In this document: positions 15,871 to 25,271 of the stretch, piece by piece
How the letters are laid out: every line of letters begins with the position of its first letter
How positions within the stretch are numbered: the first letter of the stretch is position 1
DNA from: Pseudomonadota bacterium
Lineage (GTDB): Bacteria > Pseudomonadota > Gammaproteobacteria > Burkholderiales > Burkholderiaceae_E
Direction: 5' to 3'
Length of the DNA stretch: 64,000 bases
NCBI GenBank assembly: GCA_023389055.1
Contig: JAEWFA010000024.1
Span: 1-64,000, forward strand
Notes under the pieces: model-generated
Seen by the model: only the letters and a program-made list of their open reading frames with translations
What the model was told of the DNA's origin: nothing
Databases searched by the model: none
Position numbers and translations under genes: made by a program

Positions 15871-18010
15871 CGCACCCTCTTTCGATCGCTCCGATTCCGA
15901 GCCGAACGCGCTGCTCGACTTCTCCGGGCTTCCGCGTTTCGCCGATTTCTCGCCTGCGCAGGTTGCGCCCGCCATCGAACGGCTGATCGCCGAGGCGCGA
16001 AAAACGCTGCAGCACGTCACCGCCGCCGACACGCCGCTGTCGTGGGACGCGTTCGTCGAGCCGCTGGAGGACGCCACCGAGCGCCTGGGCCGTGCCTGGG
16101 GAATGGTGGGACACCTGAACGCGGTTGCCGATACGCCGCAGCTGCGCGAGGCGTACAACGCGAACCTGCCGAAAGTCACCGAGTTCTGGACCGAGCTCGG
16201 GCAGAACCAGGAGCTGTTCGAGAAATACAGGCGCTACGCCGCCTCGACCGAGTTCGCCACGCTCGGTGCTGCGCGCAAACGCATCGTGGAGAACGCGCTG
16301 CGCGACTTCCGGCTCGGAGGCGCCGAGCTCGTTTCGCCGGCGCGCGAGCGATTCGCCGAACTGCAGCAGCGCCAGGCCGCGCTCGCGCAGAAGTTCTCCG
16401 AGAACGTGCTCGATGCGACCAACGCCTACGCGAAGATCGTCACCGACGAATCGCAGCTCGACGGCCTGCCCGACGACGCGCGCGAAGCGGCGCGCGAGGC
16501 TGCGCAGCGCAGCGGCGACGACGGCTGGAAGTTCACGCTGCAGTTCCCGTCGTATTTCCCGGTGATGCAGTACGCGCACGACCGAGCGTTGCGCGAGGAG
16601 CTGTACCGCGCATACACGACGCGCGCCTCCAAGGGCGCCACGGCGCCCGACGGCGATCGCGCGATCGCGCTCGACAACGAGCCGATCATCGACGAGCTGC
16701 TTGCACTGCGCGCCGAAGAGGCGTCGCTGCTCGGCTATCGAAACTTCGCCGAGGTGTCGCTGGTGCCGAAGATGGCCGGCTCGCCCGACGAAGTGAAGAA
16801 ATTCCTGCGCGAGCTCGCCGAGCGTGCGCGGCCCTTCGCCGAGCGCGACCTCGACGCGTTGCGCGAGTTCTCGGCGCGCGAACTTTCGCTGCCCGACCTG
16901 AAGTCGTGGGACCTCGCCTGGGCCAGCGAGAAGCTCAAGGAGGAGCGCTACGCGTTCTCCGATCGCGAGGTCAAGCAGTACTTCCAGCTGCCGCGCGTGC
17001 TCGACGGACTGTTCCGTCTCGTCGAGCGAATGTTCTCGGTACGCATCTTCGCCGACGAAGCGCCGGCCTGGCACCCCGACGTTCGCTTCTTCCGCATCGA
17101 GCGCGACGACGCGCTGATCGGCCAGTTCTACACGGACCTGTACGCGCGCGAGTCCAAGCGGCCCGGCGCATGGATGGACGATGCGCGTTCGCGTCGCCGC
17201 CGCGGCCCGTCGCTGCAGACACCGGTTGCCTACCTCACCTGCAATTTCCAGCCGCCGGTGGGCACGCGCCCGGCCTTGCTCACGCACGACGACGTGACGA
17301 CGCTCTTCCACGAGTTCGGGCACGGCCTGCACCATCTGCTCACGCGCGTCGACGAGCTTGGAGTGTCCGGAATCTCCGGCGTCGAATGGGACGCGGTCGA
17401 ATTGCCGAGCCAGTTCATGGAGAACTTCTGCTGGGAATGGGACATCGTCGAGTCGATGAGCGCGCACGTCGACACGGGTGAGCCCATTCCGAGGAAACTC
17501 TTCGAGCGGATGCTCGCCGCGAAGAATTTCCAGAGCGGCATGGCCACGCTGCGCCAGATCGAGTTCGCGCTTTTCGACATGCGACTGCACAGCGAATACC
17601 AGCCGGGCGGCGCGCAGACCGTGCAGCAACTGCTCGACGAGGTGCGCGACGAGGTCGCCGTCGTCGCGCCGCCCGCTTGGAACCGCTTCCAGAACAGCTT
17701 CTCGCACATCTTCGCGGGCGGCTATTCGGCGGGCTACTACAGCTACAAGTGGGCCGAAGTGCTGTCCGCCGACGCGTACGCGGCCTTCGAGGAAGCGTTG
17801 CACGAGCCCGATGCGACCGCGGGCGTGGCGCGAACCGGACGACGTTTCCTCGACGAGATTCTCGCCGTGGGTGGCAGCCGACCGGCCATCGACTCGTTCC
17901 GGGCGTTCAGGGGACGCGACCCCGAGATCGACGCCCTGCTGCGACACAATGGGATGGTCGAGACCTCTGCCGCGGAATCGTCCCATGCCCGCTCTTCGCC
18001 GTCGTCGTAG
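15863..18010 (+). CDS. prlC: Oligopeptidase A (M3 family zinc metallopeptidase)
   Basis: This 715-residue cytoplasmic peptidase degrades short peptides, including signal peptide fragments. The zinc site is LFHEFGHGLHHLL, with the second glutamate in VEWDAVELPSQFMENF. Other family marks include KWAEVLSADAYAAF near the C-terminus and YDLYARESK-like DLYARESKRPGAWMD before the active site. The length agrees with oligopeptidase A. The ATG overlaps the end of folD by 8 bases and its 3' end overlaps the next gene by 26 bases, so the three genes are probably one transcript. Confidence 0.94.
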   Translation: MSDAPSFDRSDSEPNALLDFSGLPRFADFSPAQVAPAIERLIAEARKTLQHVTAADTPLSWDAFVEPLEDATERLGRAWGMVGHLNAVADTPQLREAYNANLPKVTEFWTELGQNQELFEKYRRYAASTEFATLGAARKRIVENALRDFRLGGAELVSPARERFAELQQRQAALAQKFSENVLDATNAYAKIVTDESQLDGLPDDAREAAREAAQRSGDDGWKFTLQFPSYFPVMQYAHDRALREELYRAYTTRASKGATAPDGDRAIALDNEPIIDELLALRAEEASLLGYRNFAEVSLVPKMAGSPDEVKKFLRELAERARPFAERDLDALREFSARELSLPDLKSWDLAWASEKLKEERYAFSDREVKQYFQLPRVLDGLFRLVERMFSVRIFADEAPAWHPDVRFFRIERDDALIGQFYTDLYARESKRPGAWMDDARSRRRRGPSLQTPVAYLTCNFQPPVGTRPALLTHDDVTTLFHEFGHGLHHLLTRVDELGVSGISGVEWDAVELPSQFMENFCWEWDIVESMSAHVDTGEPIPRKLFERMLAAKNFQSGMATLRQIEFALFDMRLHSEYQPGGAQTVQQLLDEVRDEVAVVAPPAWNRFQNSFSHIFAGGYSAGYYSYKWAEVLSADAYAAFEEALHEPDATAGVARTGRRFLDEILAVGGSRPAIDSFRAFRGRDPEIDALLRHNGMVETSAAESSHARSSPSS

Positions 18011-18794
18011 CTGCCGAACCGAAGCAGCCACGCCGTTCGCACTGCCAGCCCGCGCAGCGTTCGCCCTCGGCGAGCGCGGCGCGTTCGTGCTGGGCGCCCT
18101 CGCGTTCGCGTCGGCAGCGCTGCTTTCGCAGGCCATCGCTTTCGCCGCACCGCCCGTCGCGAAAACCAGTCCGGCGCGCGCGCCGGTCAAGTGGGTCGAT
18201 TCCGCGGGAATCGTTCACTACAGCGACCGACAGCCGCCGCCCGACGCATTGAATCGCGGCGCGCGCGCGCAGACGGTCAGCGCGCGCCCCGCCGCGCCGT
18301 CGATCGGCGATCCGACGCTGCCGTGGGCGCTGCGCTCGGCTGCCGCACGCTACCCGGTCACGCTGTACACGTCGCCGGAGTGCGAGCCGTGCGCGCTGGC
18401 GCGCGAACACCTCGCGCAGCGCGGAGTGCCCTACACCGAAAAGCGCGTGCAGGACGCGGCCGACCTGAAGGCGTTCCATGCGCTCGGCTTCGACAAGGCG
18501 CTCTTCCCCAGCGTGTCGATCGGGCCGGAGAAGTTCACCGGCTTCGAATCGGTGGGCTGGGGTCGCGCGCTCGATGCGACCGGCTACCCGCGGTCGTCGA
18601 TGCTGCCGGCGCGTCGCGACGCACGAACGGTCGCGCCGATGCGCGCCGGGGCCCGTCGCGCAGCCACCGAAGCCGCGGCCGACACCGACCCGGCGAGCGC
18701 CGCCGCGGACGTGGCCGAGGCGAAGCCGATCGACGTCGACAGCCTGCTGTCGCCCGCGTCGTTCCACACCGGACCGAATCCGATCCGCTTCTGA
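17985..18794 (+). CDS. Exported DUF4124-glutaredoxin fusion protein
   Basis: The 269-residue product has a long basic N-terminus followed by a hydrophobic stretch (GAFVLGALAFASAALLSQ), probably a signal peptide or anchor. A DUF4124 segment follows (VKWVDSAGIVHYSDRQPP), then a glutaredoxin-like domain with the CxxC motif CEPC in VTLYTSPECEPCALAREHL and FPSVSIGPEKFTGFE as the cis-Pro region. The C-terminal ~80 residues are Ala/Arg-rich and unstructured. It begins inside the oligopeptidase gene (26-base overlap). A periplasmic thiol-redox role is an inference from the domains. Confidence 0.8.
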   Translation: MPALRRRRSCRTEAATPFALPARAAFALGERGAFVLGALAFASAALLSQAIAFAAPPVAKTSPARAPVKWVDSAGIVHYSDRQPPPDALNRGARAQTVSARPAAPSIGDPTLPWALRSAAARYPVTLYTSPECEPCALAREHLAQRGVPYTEKRVQDAADLKAFHALGFDKALFPSVSIGPEKFTGFESVGWGRALDATGYPRSSMLPARRDARTVAPMRAGARRAATEAAADTDPASAAADVAEAKPIDVDSLLSPASFHTGPNPIRF

Positions 18795-18817
18795 AGCGCG
18801 CCTGCAGGCGCGAACGA

Positions 18818-20272
18818 TCAGCGGCGCAGCTTGGACAGCCAGTGCTCGAGCAGGCGCCCGGCCGCCTCGCGTCCGCCCAGGCCGAACGACAGCGCGAAAG
18901 CGACGGCGACGGCGCCCAGCGTCAACCCGAACGCAAGGTTGACGATCGAGTCGGCGATGCCCATTGCGCGCAGCCCCATCGCGAGCACCAGGCCGATGAT
19001 CAACGCGCGCACGAGTCCGCCGAGCCAGGTCGCCCCTTCGGCCGGGCTGCGCGCCACTGCCGATCCGAGCAGGTTGGCCAGCCATAGTCCCACCAGCAGG
19101 ATCACGATGCCGAGCAGCACGTCGCCGCCGAAGACGATGAACGCCCCGACGAGTTCGCTCACCTGGCCGAAGTGCAGGCGGTTCGCCGCCTCGGCGATGG
19201 CCAGCAACATCGCGAAGAACAGCAGCAACCGGCCGATCAGCTGCGACAGGCGCAGCGGGCCGAGCATCGGTTGCAGCCCCGTGCGCACGGCAAGCCGGTC
19301 GAGCCCGGCACCTTCGAGAACGCTGGTCGTGAGCGCGGCGACGAAACGCGCGACGTACCACGTCACCGCCAGGATCAGCGCGGCGGCGAGCAGCTCGGGA
19401 ATCGCCGAGACGAACTCGGCGAGCATCGTGGCGGCCGGCTCGGAGACCGCCTCGATCTCCAGCGCATCGAGCGCCGAGATCAGCGTCGGCACGAAGATCG
19501 CGAGAAAGACGATCGTTCCGACCAGTCGCGGCAGGTCGGTTGCCTCGCTCAGCCCGATGCCGCGCGCCAGCGATTGCACGCGGGTGGCGATCATCAGGTT
19601 CGCGACGATGCCGCGCGCGATCTTCGCGACGTAATAGCCGACGACGACGACGACGGCTGCGCCGAAGAGCCGCGGCAGGAACGCGAGCAGCTGGTCGACG
19701 AGGTTCTGCACCGGCAACAGCAGCCCCTGCAGCCCGAGCGCGCCGAGCACCATCGGCAGGAACAGCAGCAGCACGACCCAATACCCGACGTGGCCGATGC
19801 TTTCGCTGATCGGACGCATGCCCGCCTCGGCGCTCAGGCGCTCGTCGATCGTCGTGCTGTCGAGCAGCCGCGTCAGGCCGTTGCGCACCAGCAGCGCGAG
19901 CAGCCACCCGACGAGCGCCAGCACGAGTGCGGCGAGCACCTGCGGCAGGTAAGAGACGATGTCGCCGACCATCGCGGCGAACGGCGCGGACGCCATCTGC
20001 AGGTCGAGCGTGTTGAAGGCGGCGACCAGTGCGACGAGCAGCACGAACCAGAACACCAGTCGCGAGACGAGCAGTTCGATGTCGACTGCGCGGCCGAACG
20101 CCGGCGCAAGCCGTCGGTTCACCTGCCCGATCGACAGCGCGCGCCGCGTCCCCGCGGCGGCAACGAGCCCGATCACCCAGCCGAGCAGCAGCAGCGCAAC
20201 CGCACCGGCCACGGTGATCAGTTGCGTGCCGAGCGCGCGCCGCATCGCCTCGCCGAAGCTTTCCGTGGGCAT
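18818..20272 (-). CDS. Polytopic membrane protein with conserved TM-helix repeats (mechanosensitive-channel-like)
   Basis: This 484-residue inner-membrane protein has repeated copies of the conserved TM-helix unit often annotated as mechanosensitive channel related. Each unit has a hydrophobic helix followed by an amphipathic segment: YLPQVLAALVLALVGWLLAL, FLPRLFGAAVVVVVGYYVAK, AIPELLAAALILAVTWYVAR and FGGDVLLGIVILLVGLWLAN. I see about ten membrane segments. The MscS beta-domain is not visible, so channel activity is unproven. The ATG at 20272-20270 has GGAGG about 10 bases upstream. It lies downstream of ntrC on the same strand, 126 bases apart. Confidence 0.8.
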   Translation of the reverse strand: MPTESFGEAMRRALGTQLITVAGAVALLLLGWVIGLVAAAGTRRALSIGQVNRRLAPAFGRAVDIELLVSRLVFWFVLLVALVAAFNTLDLQMASAPFAAMVGDIVSYLPQVLAALVLALVGWLLALLVRNGLTRLLDSTTIDERLSAEAGMRPISESIGHVGYWVVLLLFLPMVLGALGLQGLLLPVQNLVDQLLAFLPRLFGAAVVVVVGYYVAKIARGIVANLMIATRVQSLARGIGLSEATDLPRLVGTIVFLAIFVPTLISALDALEIEAVSEPAATMLAEFVSAIPELLAAALILAVTWYVARFVAALTTSVLEGAGLDRLAVRTGLQPMLGPLRLSQLIGRLLLFFAMLLAIAEAANRLHFGQVSELVGAFIVFGGDVLLGIVILLVGLWLANLLGSAVARSPAEGATWLGGLVRALIIGLVLAMGLRAMGIADSIVNLAFGLTLGAVAVAFALSFGLGGREAAGRLLEHWLSKLRR

Positions 20273-20398
20273 CCGATCGATCCTCCGCGCGCGAAGTCTA
20301 CCCTTCGCGATCGCCGGCAACGCGGGCGTTTCGACGCGTGCGTTGCTCGCGCGCCGAAACGCCGGTCGCCTCGGCAGTGGCCGCGCCGGCTGCCGGCG

Positions 20399-21964
20399 CT
20401 ATGCGCCGCGCTCGTCCAGGTGCAACTCGCCGATCTTGCGCGTGATCGTGTTTCGCCCGATTCCGAGGCGCTGCGCCGCCTCGACGCGTCGACCGCGCGT
20501 ATGGCGCAGAGCCGCCGCGATCACCGTCGCTTCGAAATCGCGCGTCAGCCGGTCCATCAGCAGCGCTTCGTCGGCGCCGGCCGGTGAAGCGAGTTGCGCG
20601 GCGACTTCGGCAGCGAGCAACTGCCGCCAGCCGCCTGCGCGCTCGACGCGACCGTAGTGCTCGGGCGCAGGAGCCTCCTCGTCGGACTCCTCGACGGCAA
20701 TCGGAGCGGCCGCCGTTGCGCCGGCCGAGCCAACCCCCGTCGACACCGCAGCGCTCGCGTCCCCGGCCTGGTCGGGCGCGCCCGCCGCCGCCGGCAGCTC
20801 GCTCGCTGCCGGATCCGCCACTCGAATCTCGGCAGGCAGGTCGCGCAGTTCGATCACGCGTGACGGAATCATCAGCGTGAGCCAGCGGCAAAGGTTCTCG
20901 AGCTCGCGAACGTTGCCGGGCCATCGATAGTCGACCAGCGCCTGCAGCGCAGCCCGGGACAACTGCTTCGTCGCGCCGCCGAGCTCGTGCGCGCTGCGCT
21001 GCAGGAAATGCCCGGCGAGCAGCGCGATGTCTTCGGTGCGCTCGCGCAGTGCCGGCATGCGCAACCGGATCACGTTCAGCCGGTGGAACAGGTCCTCCCG
21101 GAACAGACCCTGCCGCACCCGCTCGTCGAGCGCCTGGTGCGTCGCCGCGATCACGCGCGCCTCGGCCTTCAGCGGCTGGTGGCCGCCGACGCGGTAATAC
21201 TGTCCGTCGGAGAGCACCCGCAGCAGGCGCGTCTGCATCTCGGGCGGCATGTCGCCGATCTCGTCGAGGAAGAGCGTACCTTCGCGGGCCTGCTCGAAGC
21301 GACCCTGGCGCGCCTGCACGGCGCCGGTGAAGGCACCGCGCTCGTGCCCGAACAGTTCCGACTCGAGCAGTTCCCGAGGGATCGCGGCTGCGTTCACCGC
21401 GACGAACTCGCCTTTGGCGCGCGGGCTGTGCTCGTGCAGCGCCCGTGCGACGAGTTCCTTGCCGGTTCCCGATTCGCCGGTGATGAGCACCGTCGCGCTC
21501 GACTGCGCGAGCCGTCCGATCGCGCGGAACACGTCCTGCATCGCCGGCGCGCGCCCGAGCAGGCCCAGGCGCGTCGGAATCGCCCCGTCGTCGCCCGGCC
21601 CGGTGCGCCGGTGCTCGAGCGCGCGACGAACGAGTTGCACCGCGGTGGCGACGTCGAAGGGCTTGGGCAGGTACTCGAAGGCGCCGCCCTGCAATGCGGC
21701 CACCGCGCTGTCGAGGTCGGAGTAGGCCGTCATCACGATGACCGGCACGTCGGGCCTGCGCTGGCGAAACCGGGCGAGCAGTTGCAGGCCGCTCTCGCCC
21801 GGCATGCGGATGTCGCACAGGAGCACGCGCGGGGCGTCGCTCACCAACGCCTCCAGGCACGAGCGGGCGTTGGCGAACGCGCGCGTGGCGAGCCCCTCGC
21901 GCTCGAAGGCACGTTCGAGCACCCAGCGAATCGACTCGTCGTCGTCGACGATCCACACGGTCAC
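20399..21964 (-). CDS. ntrC: Nitrogen regulation response regulator NtrC (NR-I)
   Basis: The product is a 521-residue sigma-54 activator. The receiver has IVDDDES and the phosphoacceptor Asp51 in LLCDIRMPGESGLQLL. The AAA+ domain has the Walker A motif GESGTGKE, the sigma-54 contact GAFTGA, and LFLDEIGDMP. A Fis-type helix-turn-helix closes the protein (EAAQRLGIGRNTITRKIGEL). An Ala/Pro-rich linker before the DNA-binding domain makes it about 50 residues longer than the E. coli protein. The start is a GTG at 21964-21962 that overlaps the TGA of ntrB (GTGA). Under nitrogen limitation it would activate glnA, whose promoter region carries a matching site. Confidence 0.95.
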   Translation of the reverse strand: MTVWIVDDDESIRWVLERAFEREGLATRAFANARSCLEALVSDAPRVLLCDIRMPGESGLQLLARFRQRRPDVPVIVMTAYSDLDSAVAALQGGAFEYLPKPFDVATAVQLVRRALEHRRTGPGDDGAIPTRLGLLGRAPAMQDVFRAIGRLAQSSATVLITGESGTGKELVARALHEHSPRAKGEFVAVNAAAIPRELLESELFGHERGAFTGAVQARQGRFEQAREGTLFLDEIGDMPPEMQTRLLRVLSDGQYYRVGGHQPLKAEARVIAATHQALDERVRQGLFREDLFHRLNVIRLRMPALRERTEDIALLAGHFLQRSAHELGGATKQLSRAALQALVDYRWPGNVRELENLCRWLTLMIPSRVIELRDLPAEIRVADPAASELPAAAGAPDQAGDASAAVSTGVGSAGATAAAPIAVEESDEEAPAPEHYGRVERAGGWRQLLAAEVAAQLASPAGADEALLMDRLTRDFEATVIAAALRHTRGRRVEAAQRLGIGRNTITRKIGELHLDERGA

Positions 21965-23070
21965 GTCCGTTCCTCCTGCAGCGGCAGACGGATGCGGAAG
22001 TCCGTCTTTCCGGGGCGGCTGTCGAACTCGATGATTCCGCCGTGCTGCTGCACCAGGTTCTGCGCCAGCGTGAGACCCAGGCCTGTCCCGCCGTCGCGCC
22101 CCGAGACGAGCGGATCGAAGACGCGGTCGGCGATCTCGGGGGGCACGCCCGGTCCGTCGTCGATGACGTGCAGGTCGAGCGCGAGCTTCCAGCGCCGGCG
22201 CGCGATCGTCTGCTGGCGCGCGATGCGGGTGCGCAGCACGATGCGCCCCTGCCCCTGCATCGCCTGCGCCGCGTTTCGAACGAGGTTCAACAACGCCTGC
22301 ACGAGCCGCTCGCGGTCGGCGAGCAGCTCGGGGAGGCTCGCGTCGTAGTCGCGCAGGATCTCCAGCCCGCGCGGGAACTCGGCGAGGACCACCGAACGCA
22401 CCCACTCGCAGACCTCGTGGATGTTCACGCGCACCTGCAGCGGCCGGCCGCGGTGCGGCGCGAGCAGCCGATCGACCAGCGACTGGAGCCGGTCGGCCTC
22501 CTTGACGATCACGCGGGTGTACTCGCGCAGCGCCGGCGTCTCGAGCTCGGCCTCGAGCAGCTGCGCTGCGCCGCGAATGCCGCCGAGCGGATTGCCGATC
22601 TCGTGCGCCAACTGGCGCACGAGCTCCCGATACGCGCTCGTGGACTCGATCAGCCGTTCGGCGCGGTCGACGCGCTGGCGCTGCTCGTGCGGGCGAAACT
22701 CGAGCAACACCGGCGCGGACGGGTCGGCACCGGCGACGACCGAGACGATCAGCGATTGCGGCTCGCTGCCCGGGCGCGCCAGCGAGAGATCGACCGTCTT
22801 CTCTTCGAATCCGCCGCGGGCGGCGTCGGCGAACAGCCGCTCGAGCGGCTGCGCATCGACGAAATACCCCACCAGGCGCCGGCCGCGGGCCTGCCGGCGC
22901 GACAGGCCGAAGAGCTGTTCGGCGGCCGCGTTGAGGAAGCGGACGCGACCGCGCGGATCGGCGACGACGATGGCCGTGGCGAGCCAGTCGAACGCCGCGA
23001 ACGGCTGCGCCTCCGGCGTCGCCGGTCGCGGGGCGCCCGCGGCCGCCGGCGCGGTTCCGCCCGCGGCTAC
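21961..23070 (-). CDS. ntrB: Nitrogen regulation histidine kinase NtrB (NR-II); start codon not identifiable
   Basis: The product is the kinase/phosphatase partner of NtrC, governed by PII protein. A PAS domain is visible (FDWLATAIVVADPRGRVRFL), then the phosphorylated His in VRQLAHEIGNPLGGIRGAAQ, the N-box in LLNLVRNAAQAM and G-boxes in VIDDGPGVPPE and GGTGLGLTLAQNLVQQHGG. The ends of the frame are clear, but no ATG, GTG or TTG lies in frame from 22873 to beyond 23300; the first is a GTG at 22872, which would cut into the PAS domain. The 5' limit given is the codon overlapping the stop of the DUF4124 gene. A sequence error, a rare start codon or frameshifted translation are all possible. Confidence 0.85.
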   Translation of the reverse strand, partial: VAAGGTAPAAAGAPRPATPEAQPFAAFDWLATAIVVADPRGRVRFLNAAAEQLFGLSRRQARGRRLVGYFVDAQPLERLFADAARGGFEEKTVDLSLARPGSEPQSLIVSVVAGADPSAPVLLEFRPHEQRQRVDRAERLIESTSAYRELVRQLAHEIGNPLGGIRGAAQLLEAELETPALREYTRVIVKEADRLQSLVDRLLAPHRGRPLQVRVNIHEVCEWVRSVVLAEFPRGLEILRDYDASLPELLADRERLVQALLNLVRNAAQAMQGQGRIVLRTRIARQQTIARRRWKLALDLHVIDDGPGVPPEIADRVFDPLVSGRDGGTGLGLTLAQNLVQQHGGIIEFDSRPGKTDFRIRLPLQEERT

Positions 23071-23582
23071 TCGCGGATCGTGCTCAGCTCGCGACGCAGC
23101 GACGCGATGTTGCTCTCGGTCCGTGCGATGTCCTCCTCGAGCCGGGCGACGCGATCGAGGTATTTCTGGTAGTTGCGTTCGTTGCCCAGCCGATCCGGTT
23201 CGCCGTTCTTGTACTCGGTGCGCAACTCGCCGAGCCGCTGCTGCTCCTTGTTCAACTCGTCCTCGAGGATGCGACGCCGATCTCCGTCGCGCGCACGCTG
23301 CGCGGCAACGTCGACCTTGGGAAAGCCGTCGGGCGAGGCGCGCGCCGCCGATGGGGCGCCGCCCGCCGCCGGCGCCTTCGCCGCCGGCAGCTTCGGCGAC
23401 GGAATCGTGGTGAGCGGCTGCAGATCGATCGGTTGGCAGTTCGCGCCCTTCGAGGTGCCCTGGTATACCGGCACTCCGTTGGGCGAATCGCAGCGGTACA
23501 CCTGCGCGAGAGCCGACGGAGCGCAGGCAGCGAGGCCGGCGACGAAGCACGCGACGATCTCGAGGCGGGAGCGGACGGTCAT
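23067..23582 (-). CDS. Exported DUF4124 protein with coiled coil
   Basis: The 171-residue product has a signal peptide (LEIVACFVAGLAACAPSALA) and then a DUF4124 segment (QVYRCDSPNGVPVYQG). A low-complexity Ala/Pro region is followed by a charged coiled coil (about residues 108-171), which includes RILEDELNKEQQRLGELRTE and VARLEEDIARTESNIASLR. Function is unknown. It sits between glnA and ntrB and its stop abuts the first possible codons of ntrB. The ATG at 23582-23580 was chosen because it places the signal peptide at the N-terminus. Confidence 0.8.
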   Translation of the reverse strand: MTVRSRLEIVACFVAGLAACAPSALAQVYRCDSPNGVPVYQGTSKGANCQPIDLQPLTTIPSPKLPAAKAPAAGGAPSAARASPDGFPKVDVAAQRARDGDRRRILEDELNKEQQRLGELRTEYKNGEPDRLGNERNYQKYLDRVARLEEDIARTESNIASLRRELSTIRE

Positions 23583-23694
23583 GGACGGCGGGATCCTGTG
23601 CAGCGGGCGTCCGAGTGTAAGGCGCCTGCATGTCGAATCCAAGACGACCGGACGGCCGACCGACCTGCGGAATGCGTCGACCGACCCGCGCCGC

Positions 23695-25107
23695 TCACAG
23701 GCTGTAATACAGGTCGAACTCGACGGGATGCGTCGTCATCCGCACGCGCGTCACCTCCTCGCCCTTCAGGGCGAGGTAGGCGTCGATCATGTCGTCGGTG
23801 AAGACGCCACCGCGCGTGAGGAACTCCCGATCGCGATCGAGCGCCTCGAGCGCCTCGTCGAGCGACGCGCAAACGGTCGGGATGCGTGCCTCCTCTTCGG
23901 GCGGCAGGTCGTAGAGGTTCTTGTCGGCCGGCTCGCCCGGATGCATCCGGTTCTGCACGCCGTCGAGCCCCGCCATCATCAGCGCCGCGAACAGCAGGTA
24001 CGGATTGGCCATCGGATCGGGGAAACGCACCTCGACGCGGCGACCCTTCGGGCTCGAGACGTATGGGATCCGGATCGACGCCGATCGGTTGCGCGCCGAA
24101 TAGGCGAGCTTCACCGGCGCTTCGAAATGCGGAACGAGCCGGCGGTACGAGTTCGTCGACGGGTTGGCGATCGCGTTGAGCGCACGTGCGTGATGAATGA
24201 CGCCGCCGATGTAGTGCAGCGCGAAGTCCGACAGCCCCGAGTACTTGTCGCCGGCGAACAGGTTCTGCCCTTCCTTCCACACCGACTGGTGCACGTGCAT
24301 GCCCGAGCCGTTGTCGCCGACGATCGGCTTCGGCATGAACGTCGCCGTCTTGCCGTAGCTGTGTGCGACGTTATGAATCACATATTTCATTCGCTGCAGC
24401 CAATCGGCCCGCTCCACGAGCGTGGAGAATCGGGTGCCGATCTCGTTCTGCCCGGCGCCGGCCACTTCGTGATGATGCACTTCGACCGGAATGCCCATCT
24501 GCTCGAGGATCAGGCACATCTCGGAGCGCATGTCCTGGAAGGAGTCGACCGGCGGCACCGGGAAGTAGCCTCCCTTCACCGGCGGACGGTGCGCGAGGTT
24601 GCCGCCCTCGATCTCGCGACCGGTCGACCATGAGCCCTCCTCCGACTGGATGCGCACCGCGCAGCCGGCCATCTCGATCGACCAGGTGACCGAGTCGAAG
24701 ATGAAGAACTCGGGCTCCGGGCCGAAATAGGCCGTATCGCCGATGCCGCTCGACTTCAGGTACGCCTCGGCGCGTCGGGCGATCGAACGCGGATCGCGCG
24801 TGTAGCCCACGCCGTCGGACGGCTCGATCACGTCGCAGGTGAGGAGCAACGTCGACTCCTCGCGGAACGGGTCGAGGCACGCCGTACCCGGATCGGGCAT
24901 CAGCAGCATGTCGGAGGCTTCGATGCCTTTCCAGCCGGCGATCGACGAGCCGTCGAACGCGTGGCCGGTCTCGAACTTCTCGGCATCGAAGCCCTTGGCC
25001 GGAACCGAGACGTGCTGCTCCTTGCCGCGCGTGTCGGTGAAACGCAGATCGACGAATTTCACTTCGTTGTCCGCGATCATGCGGGTCACGTCCTGGACGC
25101 TAGCCAT
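23695..25107 (-). CDS. glnA: Glutamine synthetase type I
   Basis: The enzyme makes glutamine from glutamate, ammonia and ATP as a cytosolic dodecamer. At 470 residues it has the type I motifs: AFDGSSIAGWKGI, FGPEPEFFIFD, the metal and ATP sites in EVHHHEVAGAGQNEIG and NGSGMHVHQS, and NRSASIRIPYV. The tyrosine in KNLYDLPPEE is the adenylylation site, so activity is probably set by GlnE as well. The ATG at 25107-25105 has AGGAGAG 9 bases upstream. It heads the glnA-DUF4124-ntrB-ntrC block, and a sigma-54 promoter and an NtrC-type site lie upstream. Confidence 0.97.
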   Translation of the reverse strand: MASVQDVTRMIADNEVKFVDLRFTDTRGKEQHVSVPAKGFDAEKFETGHAFDGSSIAGWKGIEASDMLLMPDPGTACLDPFREESTLLLTCDVIEPSDGVGYTRDPRSIARRAEAYLKSSGIGDTAYFGPEPEFFIFDSVTWSIEMAGCAVRIQSEEGSWSTGREIEGGNLAHRPPVKGGYFPVPPVDSFQDMRSEMCLILEQMGIPVEVHHHEVAGAGQNEIGTRFSTLVERADWLQRMKYVIHNVAHSYGKTATFMPKPIVGDNGSGMHVHQSVWKEGQNLFAGDKYSGLSDFALHYIGGVIHHARALNAIANPSTNSYRRLVPHFEAPVKLAYSARNRSASIRIPYVSSPKGRRVEVRFPDPMANPYLLFAALMMAGLDGVQNRMHPGEPADKNLYDLPPEEEARIPTVCASLDEALEALDRDREFLTRGGVFTDDMIDAYLALKGEEVTRVRMTTHPVEFDLYYSL

Positions 25108-25199
25108 CTGGGGAACTCTCCTGGAGGGTCGGATACGGTCGGAAGGCGCGATTCTGCGCTCATTTCGGCTGGCCCGAAAACAAGCTGCACCACCTATGA

Positions 25200-25215
25200 A
25201 GCACGATGCGTGCCA
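25200..25215 (-). promoter_or_regulatory. Sigma-54 promoter of glnA
   Basis: On the minus strand TGGCACG (-24 element, from 25215) and GTGCT (-12 element, ending at 25200) are separated so that the invariant GG and GC are exactly 12 bases apart. The match to TGGCACG-N4-TTGCW is complete except for G in place of the first T of the -12 box. Transcription would start about 80 bases before the glnA ATG. Confidence 0.75.
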
Positions 25216-25254
25216 CGCGTTTTTCGTCGCGCTGGGCACCAGCGTCACGCATCG

Positions 25255-25271
25255 TGCACTGCACCGGTGCA
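25255..25271. promoter_or_regulatory. NtrC-type enhancer site upstream of glnA
   Basis: The 17-base sequence TGCACTGCACCGGTGCA has the GCAC-N7-GTGC symmetry of NtrC sites. Its centre is about 55 bases upstream of the -24/-12 promoter. Further GCACC-like half sites occur nearby. The regulator is encoded in the same block. Confidence 0.65.
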
